Positions 41,685-51,024 of a stretch of 64,000 nucleotides of DNA are shown here, piece by piece. The notes under the pieces were generated by a model. It saw nothing but the letters and a program-made list of their open reading frames with translations, made no database searches and was not told the DNA's origin. Position numbers and translations under genes: made by a program. Positions within the stretch are counted from its first letter, which is position 1. Every line of letters starts with the position of its first letter. This stretch comes from CALESS01 sp964405455. GTDB lineage: Bacteria > Chloroflexota > Anaerolineae > Anaerolineales > Anaerolineaceae. Where the stretch lies: positions 1 to 64,000 of the forward strand of contig CAYOOA010000002.1 in the NCBI GenBank assembly GCA_964405455.1, given 5' to 3'.

Positions 41685-42788
41685 TTATCCTCTGGCCTGC
41701 TCATACGCCTTGAGCAGGATGCGTTTATTTTTCTGCCAGTCGGCCCGTTCCTCTGCCAGGCGGCGGGCGGCTGCGCCCATCTTCGGCAGTTGGGCGCGTG
41801 ATTCATAGGCACGGATGATTCCAGCAGTCAACTCATCCACGCTGCCGTCCTGGAACCACCAACCTTCCCTCCCGGGTGCAACCCATTCGCGGTTGGCCGG
41901 GATGTCGGAAAGCAGGGCCGGCTTGCCGCAGGCCAGCGCTTCCATCAATGAAACGGAGGAGCCGTCGCTGTGCGAAGTGCTGATATACAGGTCTGCCGCC
42001 TGGTAAAATGGCGGCAAATCCGGCTGCCCAACCTGGCCGCCAAAGAAAACCCGTTCACTCACCCCGCCCTGCTCCAGGATGCCGCGGATCAGCGCAGCCT
42101 GCGAGCCGTTGCCGAGCAGGATCAGGCGCAATTCGGGGATCTGCGCCGCTGCCCGCACAAAAGCGCGGGCCAGGATCTCCACCCCGTAAAGCGGCTCCCA
42201 CGAGCGGACAGAGATCAGGACAAAAGCATCCTCCCAGCCGCGGCGGGCGCGCCAATCTTCCGCCGGGGCCGGGGAAAAGTGCTGCAAATCCACGCCCCAG
42301 GGGAAAAGGATCGTCCGCTCCCCGGGAAAACCGAAACTCTCCGCCTTTTTCTGCACCACCCCGCAATCCGCCAGCAACAGGCGCGTCCTGCCCAGGGCAG
42401 TCCGGGTGGCCCAACGCATTCGCGGGGAGGAGTCTGCATCTCGCAACAAATCCGAGCCCCAGGACATGCTGACCAGCGGTTGAAAGCCGGAAAGCCCGGC
42501 CAGCAGGGCGCAATTCTGGATCGGCCCGGCGTGAATCACATCCGGCTGGATGCGGCGAATGACCCGCTGCAAATCCCACAGCAGGGCAGGCCCATCCGCC
42601 AGGCGCGCCGGGGTTTGCCCGCCACGCCAGTGGACCTGCTCAACCGTCTCGGGCACGGGGCGGCTTTCCAACTGCCGGTTGCTCCGTTCCAGGCGCAGGT
42701 AGAACGCCTGGTGCTCGCTTTCCGCCAGGGCCGAGAGAAAACGGTGGTCGTGCGGGGTGTAATCCCGCGAAAAATAAAGGATGCGCAC
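41685..42788 (-). CDS. Glycosyltransferase family 4
   Basis: A 367-residue GT-B enzyme. The C-terminal domain holds the GT4 donor signature: FVLISVRSWEPLYGVEIL, LILLGNGSQAAL, and SHSDGSSVSLMEALACGKPAL with the E-x7-E-like pair that binds the sugar nucleotide. The N-terminal domain contains DVIHAGPIQNCALL. It begins at a GTG that shares one base with the TAG stop of the upstream NeuB gene. The enzyme is retaining by family; donor unknown. Confidence 0.92.
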   Translation of the reverse strand: MRILYFSRDYTPHDHRFLSALAESEHQAFYLRLERSNRQLESRPVPETVEQVHWRGGQTPARLADGPALLWDLQRVIRRIQPDVIHAGPIQNCALLAGLSGFQPLVSMSWGSDLLRDADSSPRMRWATRTALGRTRLLLADCGVVQKKAESFGFPGERTILFPWGVDLQHFSPAPAEDWRARRGWEDAFVLISVRSWEPLYGVEILARAFVRAAAQIPELRLILLGNGSQAALIRGILEQGGVSERVFFGGQVGQPDLPPFYQAADLYISTSHSDGSSVSLMEALACGKPALLSDIPANREWVAPGREGWWFQDGSVDELTAGIIRAYESRAQLPKMGAAARRLAEERADWQKNKRILLKAYEQARG

Positions 42789-43855
42789 TATTCTCCCAGC
42801 ATGGACCAGCGCAGTTCCTTGCCCGCCGGAATATCCTTGAGGGCGCGCAGGCCGATGGCAGTCTCAATTTCGTATGGTTTGATCGCGCCGGGTGTGGCCG
42901 GGCGGAGGACGTCGATCATCTCGCGTGTCAGGGTTTCGCCGGCGCGGATATCCCGCGCGGCCCGCAGGCAGCGGCGCTGGATCACGGCCGTTTCGGTCTC
43001 GTTGCCGGTGATGAATTTCTCACCGGAACCCAGGGCGGCTTCCAGCTGGCGGGTGGTCACCACCATGTCCGCCCAACCCTGCGGATCCATCGAGAAGGGA
43101 TGATCCGGGCCGGGGCGTTGGCGGTCGTCGGTGAAGTGCTTTTCAATCACCCGCGCACCCAGCGTCACGGCGCCCAGCACGGTGGCGTGCCCGGGGGTAT
43201 GATCCGAAAGGCCGAGGATCAAATCCGGGTACATACTGTGGTAGGTGTTCAGCACGCGCAGGTTGATGTAACGCAGGTTTTCCAGGCTGCCGGTGTAGTT
43301 GGTGTTGCACTGCATCAACACCAACTGTGGGTTGATGGCCAGGATGGTGTTGACTGCCCGCTGCACATCCCCGATGGTCGCTGCGCCGGTGGCCAGCAGG
43401 ACGGGTTTGTTCTTGCGCGCCATGCGTTCCAGCGATTCAAGCCAGTCGATATCCCCGGAGCCGACCTTGTAGGCCGGCACGTATGGATCGAGCATATCGA
43501 TGGCGTCAAAATCGTAAGGTGCCGAGAAGTAATCAATTCCAGCTTCATCGCAGGCCTGCTTCAATTCCGGCGTCCATTCGAACGGGATGGATGCATTGGC
43601 ATACACCTCGCTGACCGGTTTATTCCAGCGGGCCTGGTGGGAGACCTGCCCGCCCATGGTGCGAAAGCCATAATCCGAGACGATTTTGGGAGCCCGGAAG
43701 TTCTGAAACTTGGCCGCATTCGCTCCGGCCTCGGCCGCCAGGCGGACCAGGTACCTGGCCCGCTCCAGGTCGCCATCGTGGTTGGCGGCAATATCGGCAA
43801 TGAAATAAACCGGATGGTTTTCCCCTATCGTATGTTTTCCAATTTGAATTTGCAT
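42788..43855 (-). CDS. neuB: NeuB-family nonulosonate synthase (first of three)
   Basis: A 355-residue NeuB with barrel and SAF domains. Blocks are YFIADIAANHDGDLERARYL, NAAKFQNFRAPKIV, YFSAPYDFDAIDML, KVGSGDIDWLES, LLATGAATIGDV, MQCNTNYTGS and VIEKHFTDDRQRPGPDH. The C-terminal SAF part (ARDIRAGETLTREMIDVLRP) is complete. It is clearly different from the NeuB at 37109-38173, especially the insertion SDYGFRTMGGQVSHQARWNK, and resembles synthases of SpsE type. Its product may differ from that of the other two. Confidence 0.9.
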   Translation of the reverse strand: MQIQIGKHTIGENHPVYFIADIAANHDGDLERARYLVRLAAEAGANAAKFQNFRAPKIVSDYGFRTMGGQVSHQARWNKPVSEVYANASIPFEWTPELKQACDEAGIDYFSAPYDFDAIDMLDPYVPAYKVGSGDIDWLESLERMARKNKPVLLATGAATIGDVQRAVNTILAINPQLVLMQCNTNYTGSLENLRYINLRVLNTYHSMYPDLILGLSDHTPGHATVLGAVTLGARVIEKHFTDDRQRPGPDHPFSMDPQGWADMVVTTRQLEAALGSGEKFITGNETETAVIQRRCLRAARDIRAGETLTREMIDVLRPATPGAIKPYEIETAIGLRALKDIPAGKELRWSMLGE

Positions 43856-43895
43856 TTTTATCTCCTTTTGTTTCTCAGCGGATCAGCAGTCCGGG

Positions 43896-45038
43896 TCAGG
43901 CAACCCACATCCAGGATAAATAGGCAAAACACATGATGAAATACAACACGCCGGAAAAGGTCAGGATCAACCGGTAGGCCCAGCGGCTTCTTTTCATCCA
44001 GGCAGCCATGACAAAATAGATCGGGAAACCGATGATGATCAAGCGGCTGAAGCTGCCCAGAGGCACATTCGGCATGGTGACACACAAAAGGAACAGGATC
44101 AAGGAAGCCATATAAGCCGCTTCCAGGGTAAGCTTCCTGCGGATCAACCAAACCAGCGCCAAGATGCTGGTGACCAGGAATACCAGGGCAAACCAGGCCA
44201 GCTCCCGACCGTGGAACATCTGGTACACAAACTGGCGCAGCACTTCCAGCGGGCCGAGAAACTCCGTCTGCCAGAATTGGTACTGCACCTCGCCAAACGG
44301 AGGGAAACCCTGCCCAACGCGCCAGGCCAGGAAGCCGGCCATCCCTGCCAGGGGCATGAACGGAACAACCAGGCGAGCCCAACCCAATTTTACCGGTGCG
44401 GTCTGTAAACTACGCACAGCCAGGATAAACAAGACTACCACCAATGGGATGACCGATGAATGGGTTAAGCCCAGGGCCAGGCCGGCCAATGCGCAAGCCA
44501 GCCATTGACCCTGGCGGGCCCATCTCCAGGCAATCAAAATAAGCAGCAGCGCCAGGGAATGCGGATAAGGTGCATAAAAGTAAAAGGAGGTCGGAAAGAG
44601 CACAACCGCCAACCCGGTTGCCAGCAGGTACTCCCGCCCTAGCAGGTTTTCTACTTCTTCAAGGATCAAGGCCAGGGCCAACAGGAACGCCAGGTTACCG
44701 ACCAATACAAGAGCCACCAGGGGATGCATCCCCATCCAAAAGAGCGGCCGCGCCAGCAGGGGATAAAGCGGGAAGAAGGCGCTTAATTGCGGCAGGGCAT
44801 GATAGCCCTGCTGAACAATCACGTCATAATACACACCGTCCCAGCGCAGCCAGGCGCCGAACAACCAGCCCAGCCAGCCGTGATTGATCGGTTGCAGGGT
44901 GTAATAGTGGCTGTCCGTGAGCGGCAGCAGGCCGTTTGCAGAAAGCACCCCGCTTAATGCCCACAGCAGCAGGCGCATCCCCAACCAGAGGATGAACGCG
45001 AGCCGCCAGGCATACGGGATGCGCTTCCAGATCTTCAT
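43896..45038 (-). CDS. PIG-V-like membrane glycosyltransferase (paralogue B)
   Basis: A 380-residue integral membrane protein with about ten helices. The first outer loop carries RWDGVYYDVIVQQGYH followed by AFFPLYPLLARP, the pattern of PIG-V/PIG-M-type GT-C mannosyltransferases, where the Asp of WDG is catalytic. It should transfer a sugar from a polyprenyl-phosphate donor on the outer membrane face. The ATG at 45038 starts the conserved part; a longer reading to 45161 adds no recognisable sequence. It is a tandem paralogue of the gene upstream, with the same length. Confidence 0.8.
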   Translation of the reverse strand: MKIWKRIPYAWRLAFILWLGMRLLLWALSGVLSANGLLPLTDSHYYTLQPINHGWLGWLFGAWLRWDGVYYDVIVQQGYHALPQLSAFFPLYPLLARPLFWMGMHPLVALVLVGNLAFLLALALILEEVENLLGREYLLATGLAVVLFPTSFYFYAPYPHSLALLLILIAWRWARQGQWLACALAGLALGLTHSSVIPLVVVLFILAVRSLQTAPVKLGWARLVVPFMPLAGMAGFLAWRVGQGFPPFGEVQYQFWQTEFLGPLEVLRQFVYQMFHGRELAWFALVFLVTSILALVWLIRRKLTLEAAYMASLILFLLCVTMPNVPLGSFSRLIIIGFPIYFVMAAWMKRSRWAYRLILTFSGVLYFIMCFAYLSWMWVA

Positions 45039-45076
45039 GCTGCCAAACCTTTTTGACTGCTCATGCTTAGTACCGC

Positions 45077-46374
45077 CTAGGCCACAAAAACCCACGAGAG
45101 ATACATGCTGCATAAAATCAAATTGACCGCCGCCAGGCTGAAGAACGCCAGCGCGCTCCACCAGCGCCTGGAGTACAGCCAGACTCCCAATGCCATGAAT
45201 ACCGGAAAGCTTAACAGGAAGTAACGAATGAAACTACCCATGGGGTGATCCGGCACGGTGAAGGAAACCAGGTAAAGCAGCAGGCCGGCCTGGTAGATGG
45301 CCAGTTCGACCTGTCTTTGGCGGATCAGCCAGATGACAACCACCACCGCCAGAACGATGATAAGAGCCTTGAGGATGGAAAGCGGATTCCCACTGGTGAT
45401 GGATTGAAAGAGCTGAAAAAAGCTGGCCAGGGAATTGAAAACCGAGGTCTTCCAATAATTTTTCAGAATATCCACATACGGGATCAAGCCTACAGCTTCC
45501 CGCCAGGCAAGGAACAACGCGACCCCGGCAAATGGCATCAACGGGACAGCCAGGTTCAACCAGGCATACCTGGATTTTGCTTTTCTCAGCCATCCAATCA
45601 CGCAGACGGCCAGGAGAATCGCCAAAGGCAGGATGCTTGGATGCGTCAAACCGCTCAGCAAGCCGGTTACCGCTGCCGCCACCCATTTTCCACGCNNNNN
45701 NNNNNNNNNNNNNNNNNNNNNNNNNNNNNNNNNNNNNNNNNNNNNNNNNNNNNNNNNNNNNNNNNNNNNNNNNNNNNNNNNNNNNNNNNNNNNNNATGCG
45801 TCAAACCGCTCAGCAAGCCGGTTACCGCTGCCGCCACCCATTTTCCACGCCGGGCAAAACGATAACTGAGCAGAACCAGGAGCAGCGCCAGCGACATGGG
45901 AAACGGCGCATAGAAGAAAAACGCTCCCGGGAAAACCAGCAGTGCCAGGCCGGCCGGCAGCATATACCGGCTGCCGAACAGGTCGCGCACTTCCGCAAGA
46001 AAGACCACCAACGCTGCCAGCAGCGCCAGGTTGCCCACCAGGAGGAGGGCTACCAGCGGATGAATTCCAAGGAAGGCCAGGGGCCTGGCCAGCAGCGGAT
46101 ACAAAGGCCAAAAGGCGCTGATGCTGGGCGTGGCTGCGTAGCCCTGGGTCAGCAGCAGGTAGTAGAAACCGCCGTCCCAGCGCATCCAGATGCCAAATAA
46201 GGCCCCGGGCAAGCCGCTGGTGAGAGCCACGGGTGCTTCCGGAAAAGGGGACTGGAGCGAGATAAAACCACTGTAAAAGAGAAACGCGCTCAATGCCCAC
46301 AGCAACAGGCGCATACCCAGCCAGAGCAGGAAGCCCAGCCGCCAGGTTTCGGGAATGCGCCGCAGACCTTTCAT
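45077..46374 (-). CDS. PIG-V-like membrane glycosyltransferase (paralogue A), split by an assembly artefact
   Basis: The span contains 100 N flanked by two copies of the same 55 bases. As drawn, the frame shifts there. If one copy and the Ns are removed, the length becomes 1143 bases, 380 codons plus stop, exactly that of its tandem paralogue, and the protein reads through in one frame. Features are the same: RWDGGFYYLLLTQGY, FWPLYPLLARPLAFLGIHPL and about ten helices. Its ATG overlaps the stop of the RmlD-like gene by 4 bases. It is therefore an intact gene, not a pseudogene. Confidence 0.8.
45641..45850. repeat. 55-base duplicate around an N-gap (assembly artefact)
   Basis: Positions 45641-45695 and 45796-45850 are identical and separated by exactly 100 N. 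Collapsing them restores the frame of the interrupted gene. This is an unmerged contig overlap, not a biological repeat. Confidence 0.95.
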
Positions 46375-47294
46375 CCAATCACCCCATAATCATGGATCCG
46401 TTCCGGGTAACCGGCCGTGTAGAGTTCATGAAAGCGTTGGATCCCAGTCTGGATGCCCGGCAGGGGGCGGCCGAGCGCCGTAGCCAGCTTTTCCGTGCTC
46501 AACGTCAGGTTCGGGGAACGCCGGGCGGTCAATCCGCCTTCCTTCCAGGAAGTAGGCGAGATTAAGCTGCCGTCCAACCCAAACTGCCTGGCAACGGCCA
46601 TACCGAAATCATACTTGCTGATGCATTCCGAACTAACGGTGTGATAAATTCCGCTCAAACCTTTTTGCACCATTTCCAGCAGCAAATCGGCCAGGTCATT
46701 CACCAGCAGCGGGCAAAAGAACACATCTGTGAATCCGCGCACCGGCCGGTTGGCAGAAAGGTTGTTGAAGAAGAACTCGGCCAGGCTGCGCTGACCGCCC
46801 AGGCTCCAGCCATAGAAGTTAACCCGCGCGACCAACGCCTGGGGATTGGCCTGCAGTACGGCCTGCTCGCCCTCCAACTTGGTACGGGCATACACGCTGA
46901 GTGGATTGGGTGCATCCTCCTCGGTGTACCTGCCACGCTCGCCGTCAAACACGGCATCCGTGGAGATGTGCAGCATGCGCGCGCCAAGGAAGGACGCGTA
47001 ATCCGCCAGGGCTCCCGGCAGCCAGGTGTTGATGCGGGCAGCCCGGGCGGGCGCTTTTTCGCAATCCTCCAGGTTGGCCATGGCTGCACAATGGATGATC
47101 CAATCCGGGCGGGAGAAGGCGATCACGTGTTCCAGCGCCTCCGGTGCACCCAGGTCTGCGTTCAGCACTTCAAAGGGCACATTCACCAGGCTGTTGTGAT
47201 AGACCACGCCAACCACTTCGTGCTGCCGGCTGGCCTGCAATGCCAGGTTCAATCCCAGCAGGCCGCTCACACCGGTGACCAGGATGCGCGCCAT
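46371..47294 (-). CDS. RmlD-like dTDP-4-dehydrorhamnose reductase family protein
   Basis: A 307-residue extended SDR. The NAD(P) motif is LVTGVSGLLGLNLA, with HISTDAVFDGERG and the catalytic YARTKLEGEQAV. These are RmlD hallmarks, so it may reduce dTDP-4-keto-rhamnose to dTDP-rhamnose or make a related 6-deoxy sugar. RmlA, B and C are not in the window. GGAGG precedes the ATG and the downstream membrane glycosyltransferase gene overlaps its stop. Donor use by a GT2 of rhamnosyl type (26899-27861) would fit. Confidence 0.8.
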   Translation of the reverse strand: MARILVTGVSGLLGLNLALQASRQHEVVGVVYHNSLVNVPFEVLNADLGAPEALEHVIAFSRPDWIIHCAAMANLEDCEKAPARAARINTWLPGALADYASFLGARMLHISTDAVFDGERGRYTEEDAPNPLSVYARTKLEGEQAVLQANPQALVARVNFYGWSLGGQRSLAEFFFNNLSANRPVRGFTDVFFCPLLVNDLADLLLEMVQKGLSGIYHTVSSECISKYDFGMAVARQFGLDGSLISPTSWKEGGLTARRSPNLTLSTEKLATALGRPLPGIQTGIQRFHELYTAGYPERIHDYGVIG

Positions 47295-47309
47295 ACTAAT
47301 TCCTCCAAC

Positions 47310-48911
47310 CTACTCGATCTTTGACCAATCCAGCGGTTCTCCCGCCAGGTAACGGAAAGTGGACTCGTACCGTGCCCGACCTTCCGGGCTGAGTACCTGC
47401 GCCATGGAGTGCTTGTCATAATCCGCCCACAGGCGGTCCAGGTGCCAGGGATACGGGCGGGGAAATTCGAAGAAGAACCGATAGGCATACATCCAGGCGC
47501 GTTCCACCTGGGTCCGGCCGAGGCGGTGGGCAGCCGGGTTTAGCAGGATCTTGCCCAGCACCTGGTAATATTCGCTCCAACTAGCCGGATCATAGGTAAA
47601 GCCGCGGTTACGGTAATGGACCTGCCCGGCCACAATCACCGGCAGGCCGTTCATAGCCATTTCCATCCCGATGGTGGTGGTGTAAGCCAGCCCAAGCACG
47701 GCAATCTCGACGATATCGTAGGAGTTGATCTTCTCACGCGGGCCAATTACGTGCACGTTTTCCGGCAATTCCGGCAGCACCTGGCGGATGACATCCACCA
47801 TGGAAGGTCCGTAGGTCAGCTGTTCGCCGGGGTGCACCCGCACCACCAATTGCACATCCGGGCGCCCGGCAAAATACAGCACGGTCTGCTGGATCCATTC
47901 GCTCATCGAGCGGCTGAAAACCTGGCGGCCCAACGTGACCGAATCACCGAGCACGTTGGTAGCCAGCAGCACCACCGGGCGCTGATCCAACCCGACCCGG
48001 GCGCGGATTTGTTCGCCGCCCTGGGAGGGTGCCCCCTGCCACTGGCGCTCAAAGTTTTCCCACTTGACGCCGTGCTGGCGGGCCTGGTACTGGGCGCGGA
48101 TGCGGTTAAATTGTTCTTCAGTGAACGGCAAATCTTTACGCACCGCCCACAGGTCATCCGTATCCTGGCGCATCGTCTCGGCGTTTTGGGCCAGCCAGGT
48201 GCGGTCGCGCTGTTCATCGTATTCATAAGTGACTGCATCCATCCCGAGCAGGCGGGCAATTTGATACACCACCCCATATTCCAGGATGGTGCCGTTCGGG
48301 ACGATTACCGTATCGGGCCGGATGCTTTGCAGGTACGGCAGGATCAGCCGGGCAACCGTCAGATTGCGCTGGTAGCGCAGCTTGTAGACATCCGAATGGG
48401 GATCGGCTTCCTCCACTTGCAGGGTGTACTGCGTGTCGTAATCCGTAACCTGGCGGACAATTTGCATGATTTCCGGCGCCAGCGGCAGAACGGCCGGTTT
48501 AACAGCCAGGAGCGAGTCGCTTTTCATCAAGCGATCGGCCGGCTGCAATACCTGGCGGGTATAAAGGTCCTGGCGGCGCAAGTCAAAACGGTTGATGGTT
48601 GTGTTCCACTCTCCATGCGGCAGGTAAGCCTGGCGGACTTCATAGCCAAGCGCAGCCAGCGCCAGACCCATGAGGGTGGTGTTCATCACCCAATGGTGCA
48701 GCATGGTGAACAAGACCACTTTCTTCCCGTTGGGCTGGGCCTGAACGGCTGCCGCCTGCTCCACAATGGTGGGCAGGCGCTTTTCCAATTCATCCAGGCG
48801 GTAACGGGTCTTCAGTCCCTGGCCTGGCTTGCGCAAAACCCAGTACAACTCCGCGGAGAGGGGGAGTTCGCCCAAAAAATCTTTCAGCGTATCTTTATCA
48901 GATGGTTTCAT
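47310..48911 (-). CDS. Large capsule-synthesis-like GT-B protein
   Basis: A 533-residue soluble protein. It shares the KpsS/KpsC-like C-terminal order with two other genes here: LVVRVHPGEQLTYGPSM, HVIGPREKINSYDIVEIAVL and GLAYTTTIGMEMAMNGLPVI. The N-terminal half includes VVLFTMLHHWVMNTTLMGLA and VIVPNGTILEYGVVYQIARL, a Rossmann-like region. The basic FFFEFPRPYPWHLDRLWADY near the end is not assigned. It is the first glycosyltransferase-like gene after the exporter and may act at the reducing end or add a nonulosonate. It overlaps the Wzt stop by 4 bases. Confidence 0.6.
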   Translation of the reverse strand: MKPSDKDTLKDFLGELPLSAELYWVLRKPGQGLKTRYRLDELEKRLPTIVEQAAAVQAQPNGKKVVLFTMLHHWVMNTTLMGLALAALGYEVRQAYLPHGEWNTTINRFDLRRQDLYTRQVLQPADRLMKSDSLLAVKPAVLPLAPEIMQIVRQVTDYDTQYTLQVEEADPHSDVYKLRYQRNLTVARLILPYLQSIRPDTVIVPNGTILEYGVVYQIARLLGMDAVTYEYDEQRDRTWLAQNAETMRQDTDDLWAVRKDLPFTEEQFNRIRAQYQARQHGVKWENFERQWQGAPSQGGEQIRARVGLDQRPVVLLATNVLGDSVTLGRQVFSRSMSEWIQQTVLYFAGRPDVQLVVRVHPGEQLTYGPSMVDVIRQVLPELPENVHVIGPREKINSYDIVEIAVLGLAYTTTIGMEMAMNGLPVIVAGQVHYRNRGFTYDPASWSEYYQVLGKILLNPAAHRLGRTQVERAWMYAYRFFFEFPRPYPWHLDRLWADYDKHSMAQVLSPEGRARYESTFRYLAGEPLDWSKIE

Positions 48912-50167
48912 CGATCCAGGACCTCAATCTTCCAATCCAGGCGCGGGCGGACCAAACCCAGGCGCGTTTCCGGCCACTGGGTTCCGGCTGCACCGGCTGC
49001 ATCCACATTAAAAGTCAGGGCTTGTTCATCCTGGAAGTAACGCCGGATTTTATACGATCCTGCGTTCATCCCCAGCGCATAACGACCTTCGTTCAAAGTA
49101 TCCGCAGCGATGACGCACTGCGAAACGTATCGCCCGGCTGGACGGGAGGTGTGTTTCTCATACATCGGTGTATCGTCCGTATCGAAGGAGGTGAAGACAT
49201 ATTCGCCGCGTGTGCTCATCAGGTAAATACCCACCCGCAACCCGGTGATGGGGGACTTCAGTTCATACTCTATCTCCACCGTCATCGGCTCAACGGAGCG
49301 GACAGTATCGGATATCCGCCCGGAGGAATCCCGTACACGCAAGGCCAGCGGGATAAAGGGGTAGGCATCCGCGGGAACTTCCTCGGCATCCCAGGTACGC
49401 TCGCCCTGCTGTGAAAAGCCCCTGGAAAGGTAGTAATCCACCGCCTCGGCGGTTGGGGCGCGCAGGGCCAGACGCCCCTTCTCAATCACCAAAGTTTCTT
49501 CCGTCAGGCGGAGCACGGCGCTCATGTTGTGGCTGACAAACAGGACGGTGCGGCCCTGGTGGGCCACGTCGCTCATCTTGCCCAGGCACTTACGCTGAAA
49601 TTCGGCATCTCCCACGGCCAGGACTTCATCCACCACCAGGATTTCCGGCTCCAGGTGGGCGGCCACGGCAAACGCCAGGCGCAGGTACATGCCGCTGGAA
49701 TAACGCTTGACCGGGGTATCAATAAACTGCTCCACTTCGGAAAAGGCGACAATTTCGTCGAACTTGCGGTCAATTTCAACCTTGTGCATGCCCAGGATGG
49801 CGCCGTTGAGGTAGATATTCTCCCGCCCGGTTAATTCCGGGTGGAAGCCCGTACCGACTTCCAGCAGGCTGCCCACCCGGCCGTGAATTTCGCCGCGGCC
49901 TTCGGTGGGGTCTGTTACGCGGGCCAGCAGCTTAAGCAGGGTGCTCTTTCCGGCGCCGTTACGCCCGACCACCCCCAGCACCTGGCCCTGGCGCACCTCA
50001 AAGGAGACGTTGCGCAGCGCCCAGATACTGCTCGCCGTTGCCCGCTGCCGCCCGATCCAGCGCAGGTTTTCGACAATTTTATCCCGCAGGGTGGCGTATT
50101 GCAGTTGTGCCGCCCCGATGCGGTACTGCTTTCCCAGATTCTCGACTCGAATGGCTATATCGCTCAT
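48908..50167 (-). CDS. wzt: Polysaccharide ABC exporter ATPase with C-terminal cargo domain (Wzt)
   Basis: A 419-residue ATPase that drives export of a lipid-linked glycan. Walker A GRNGAGKST is at residues 68-76, signature YSSGMYLRLAFAVAAH near 165-180, Walker B LVVDEVLAVGD follows, then LFVSHNMSAV. Residues about 265-419 are a Wzt_C-like beta-sandwich, which in E. coli O9a Wzt recognises the modified non-reducing end of the glycan. Its presence suggests that the exported polymer has a capping residue. It is coupled to Wzm by a 4-base overlap. Confidence 0.93.
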   Translation of the reverse strand: MSDIAIRVENLGKQYRIGAAQLQYATLRDKIVENLRWIGRQRATASSIWALRNVSFEVRQGQVLGVVGRNGAGKSTLLKLLARVTDPTEGRGEIHGRVGSLLEVGTGFHPELTGRENIYLNGAILGMHKVEIDRKFDEIVAFSEVEQFIDTPVKRYSSGMYLRLAFAVAAHLEPEILVVDEVLAVGDAEFQRKCLGKMSDVAHQGRTVLFVSHNMSAVLRLTEETLVIEKGRLALRAPTAEAVDYYLSRGFSQQGERTWDAEEVPADAYPFIPLALRVRDSSGRISDTVRSVEPMTVEIEYELKSPITGLRVGIYLMSTRGEYVFTSFDTDDTPMYEKHTSRPAGRYVSQCVIAADTLNEGRYALGMNAGSYKIRRYFQDEQALTFNVDAAGAAGTQWPETRLGLVRPRLDWKIEVLDR

Positions 50168-51024
50168 ACCATATCCGCAAAGGTTTTTTCCATGCGCCGG
50201 AAGTAATACAGGCCGCTGATGAATAGCAGCACCACCACCCCGCTGGAAATCGCCAGGGTGATATCCGGTGGATTGGCTCCCAGCAAAGCCCAGCGAAAGC
50301 CCTGGATGATGCCTGCCAGGGGATTCAAGCTGTAAATGATTTTCCAGGTGGGGCTGGTGATCAGGCTGGCTGAATAACCCACCGGGGAAGCGTACATCCA
50401 GATGTTAACCAGGAAGGGGATCATCTGCTGGACATCCCGGTATTGCACATTCAGGGCCGAAAGCCAGAGGCCAACCGAGAGCGCCGTCAACAGGGCCAGC
50501 AAGGCCAGCGGAAAGATCCATAACATTTTCCAGGTGAACGGTATGCTGTAATACAGCATCATGCCGAACAGGATCAGGACGGAAACGCCAAAATCCACCG
50601 CACCGGCCAGCACGGAAGATAGCGGGATGGCCAGGCGGGGGAAGTACACTTTGGTCAGCAAATTGGCATTGCCCACCAGGCTGGTTCCCGAACGCTGCAA
50701 ACCACCGGCAAAAAGGTGCCAGGGCAGTTGGGCAGCCAGCACAAACAGGGGCGTGGGGATGTTGTTATCCGTGGGCAGCTTGAACAGACCGCCGAAGATC
50801 ACAGTGAAAACCACCATCGTCAACACGGCCTGGATGACCACCCACAAAATACCCAGGGCTGCCTGCTTGTAACGGACCTTGATATCCCGCCAGATGAGGA
50901 AGTAGATCAATTCGCGATACTGCCACAGCTCGCGTAGATTCAAGCTCACCCACCCACGGGAAGGCTTCAAGTGAACGACCGGCATGGCCGGCCGCGGGGT
51001 GACGGACTTCGCTTCGCTCGTCAT
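50164..51024 (-). CDS. wzm: Polysaccharide ABC exporter permease (Wzm)
   Basis: A 286-residue ABC-2-type membrane protein with six helices. The N-terminal amphipathic block LNLRELWQYRELIYFLIWRD followed by IKVRYKQAALGILW is diagnostic of polysaccharide exporters, as is YFPRLAIPLSS and the end AIISGVVVLLFISGLYYFRR-type helix. With Wzt it forms the channel that moves the undecaprenyl-linked glycan across the cytoplasmic membrane. It overlaps the regulator gene upstream and the ATPase gene downstream by 4 bases each. Confidence 0.93.
   Translation of the reverse strand: MTSEAKSVTPRPAMPVVHLKPSRGWVSLNLRELWQYRELIYFLIWRDIKVRYKQAALGILWVVIQAVLTMVVFTVIFGGLFKLPTDNNIPTPLFVLAAQLPWHLFAGGLQRSGTSLVGNANLLTKVYFPRLAIPLSSVLAGAVDFGVSVLILFGMMLYYSIPFTWKMLWIFPLALLALLTALSVGLWLSALNVQYRDVQQMIPFLVNIWMYASPVGYSASLITSPTWKIIYSLNPLAGIIQGFRWALLGANPPDITLAISSGVVVLLFISGLYYFRRMEKTFADMV

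Noticed and set aside
45038..45161. Longer N-terminus for the PIG-V-like paralogue B
   Set aside because: The added 41 residues have no hydrophobic or conserved segment, and the paralogue starts at the equivalent MK position, giving equal lengths.
45077..46378. Frameshifted or pseudogenised membrane glycosyltransferase
   Set aside because: The apparent frameshift disappears when the duplicated 55 bases and the 100 N are collapsed, giving an intact 380-codon gene.
46371..47294. Complete dTDP-rhamnose pathway
   Set aside because: Only the RmlD-like reductase is present; RmlA, RmlB and RmlC are not found in the window, so rhamnose is only a possibility.
47616..49040. Plus-strand open frame of 474 codons opposite the capsule-like gene
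   Set aside because: Antisense shadow with low-complexity composition and no ribosome site; the minus-strand gene has glycosyltransferase motifs and is coupled to Wzt.
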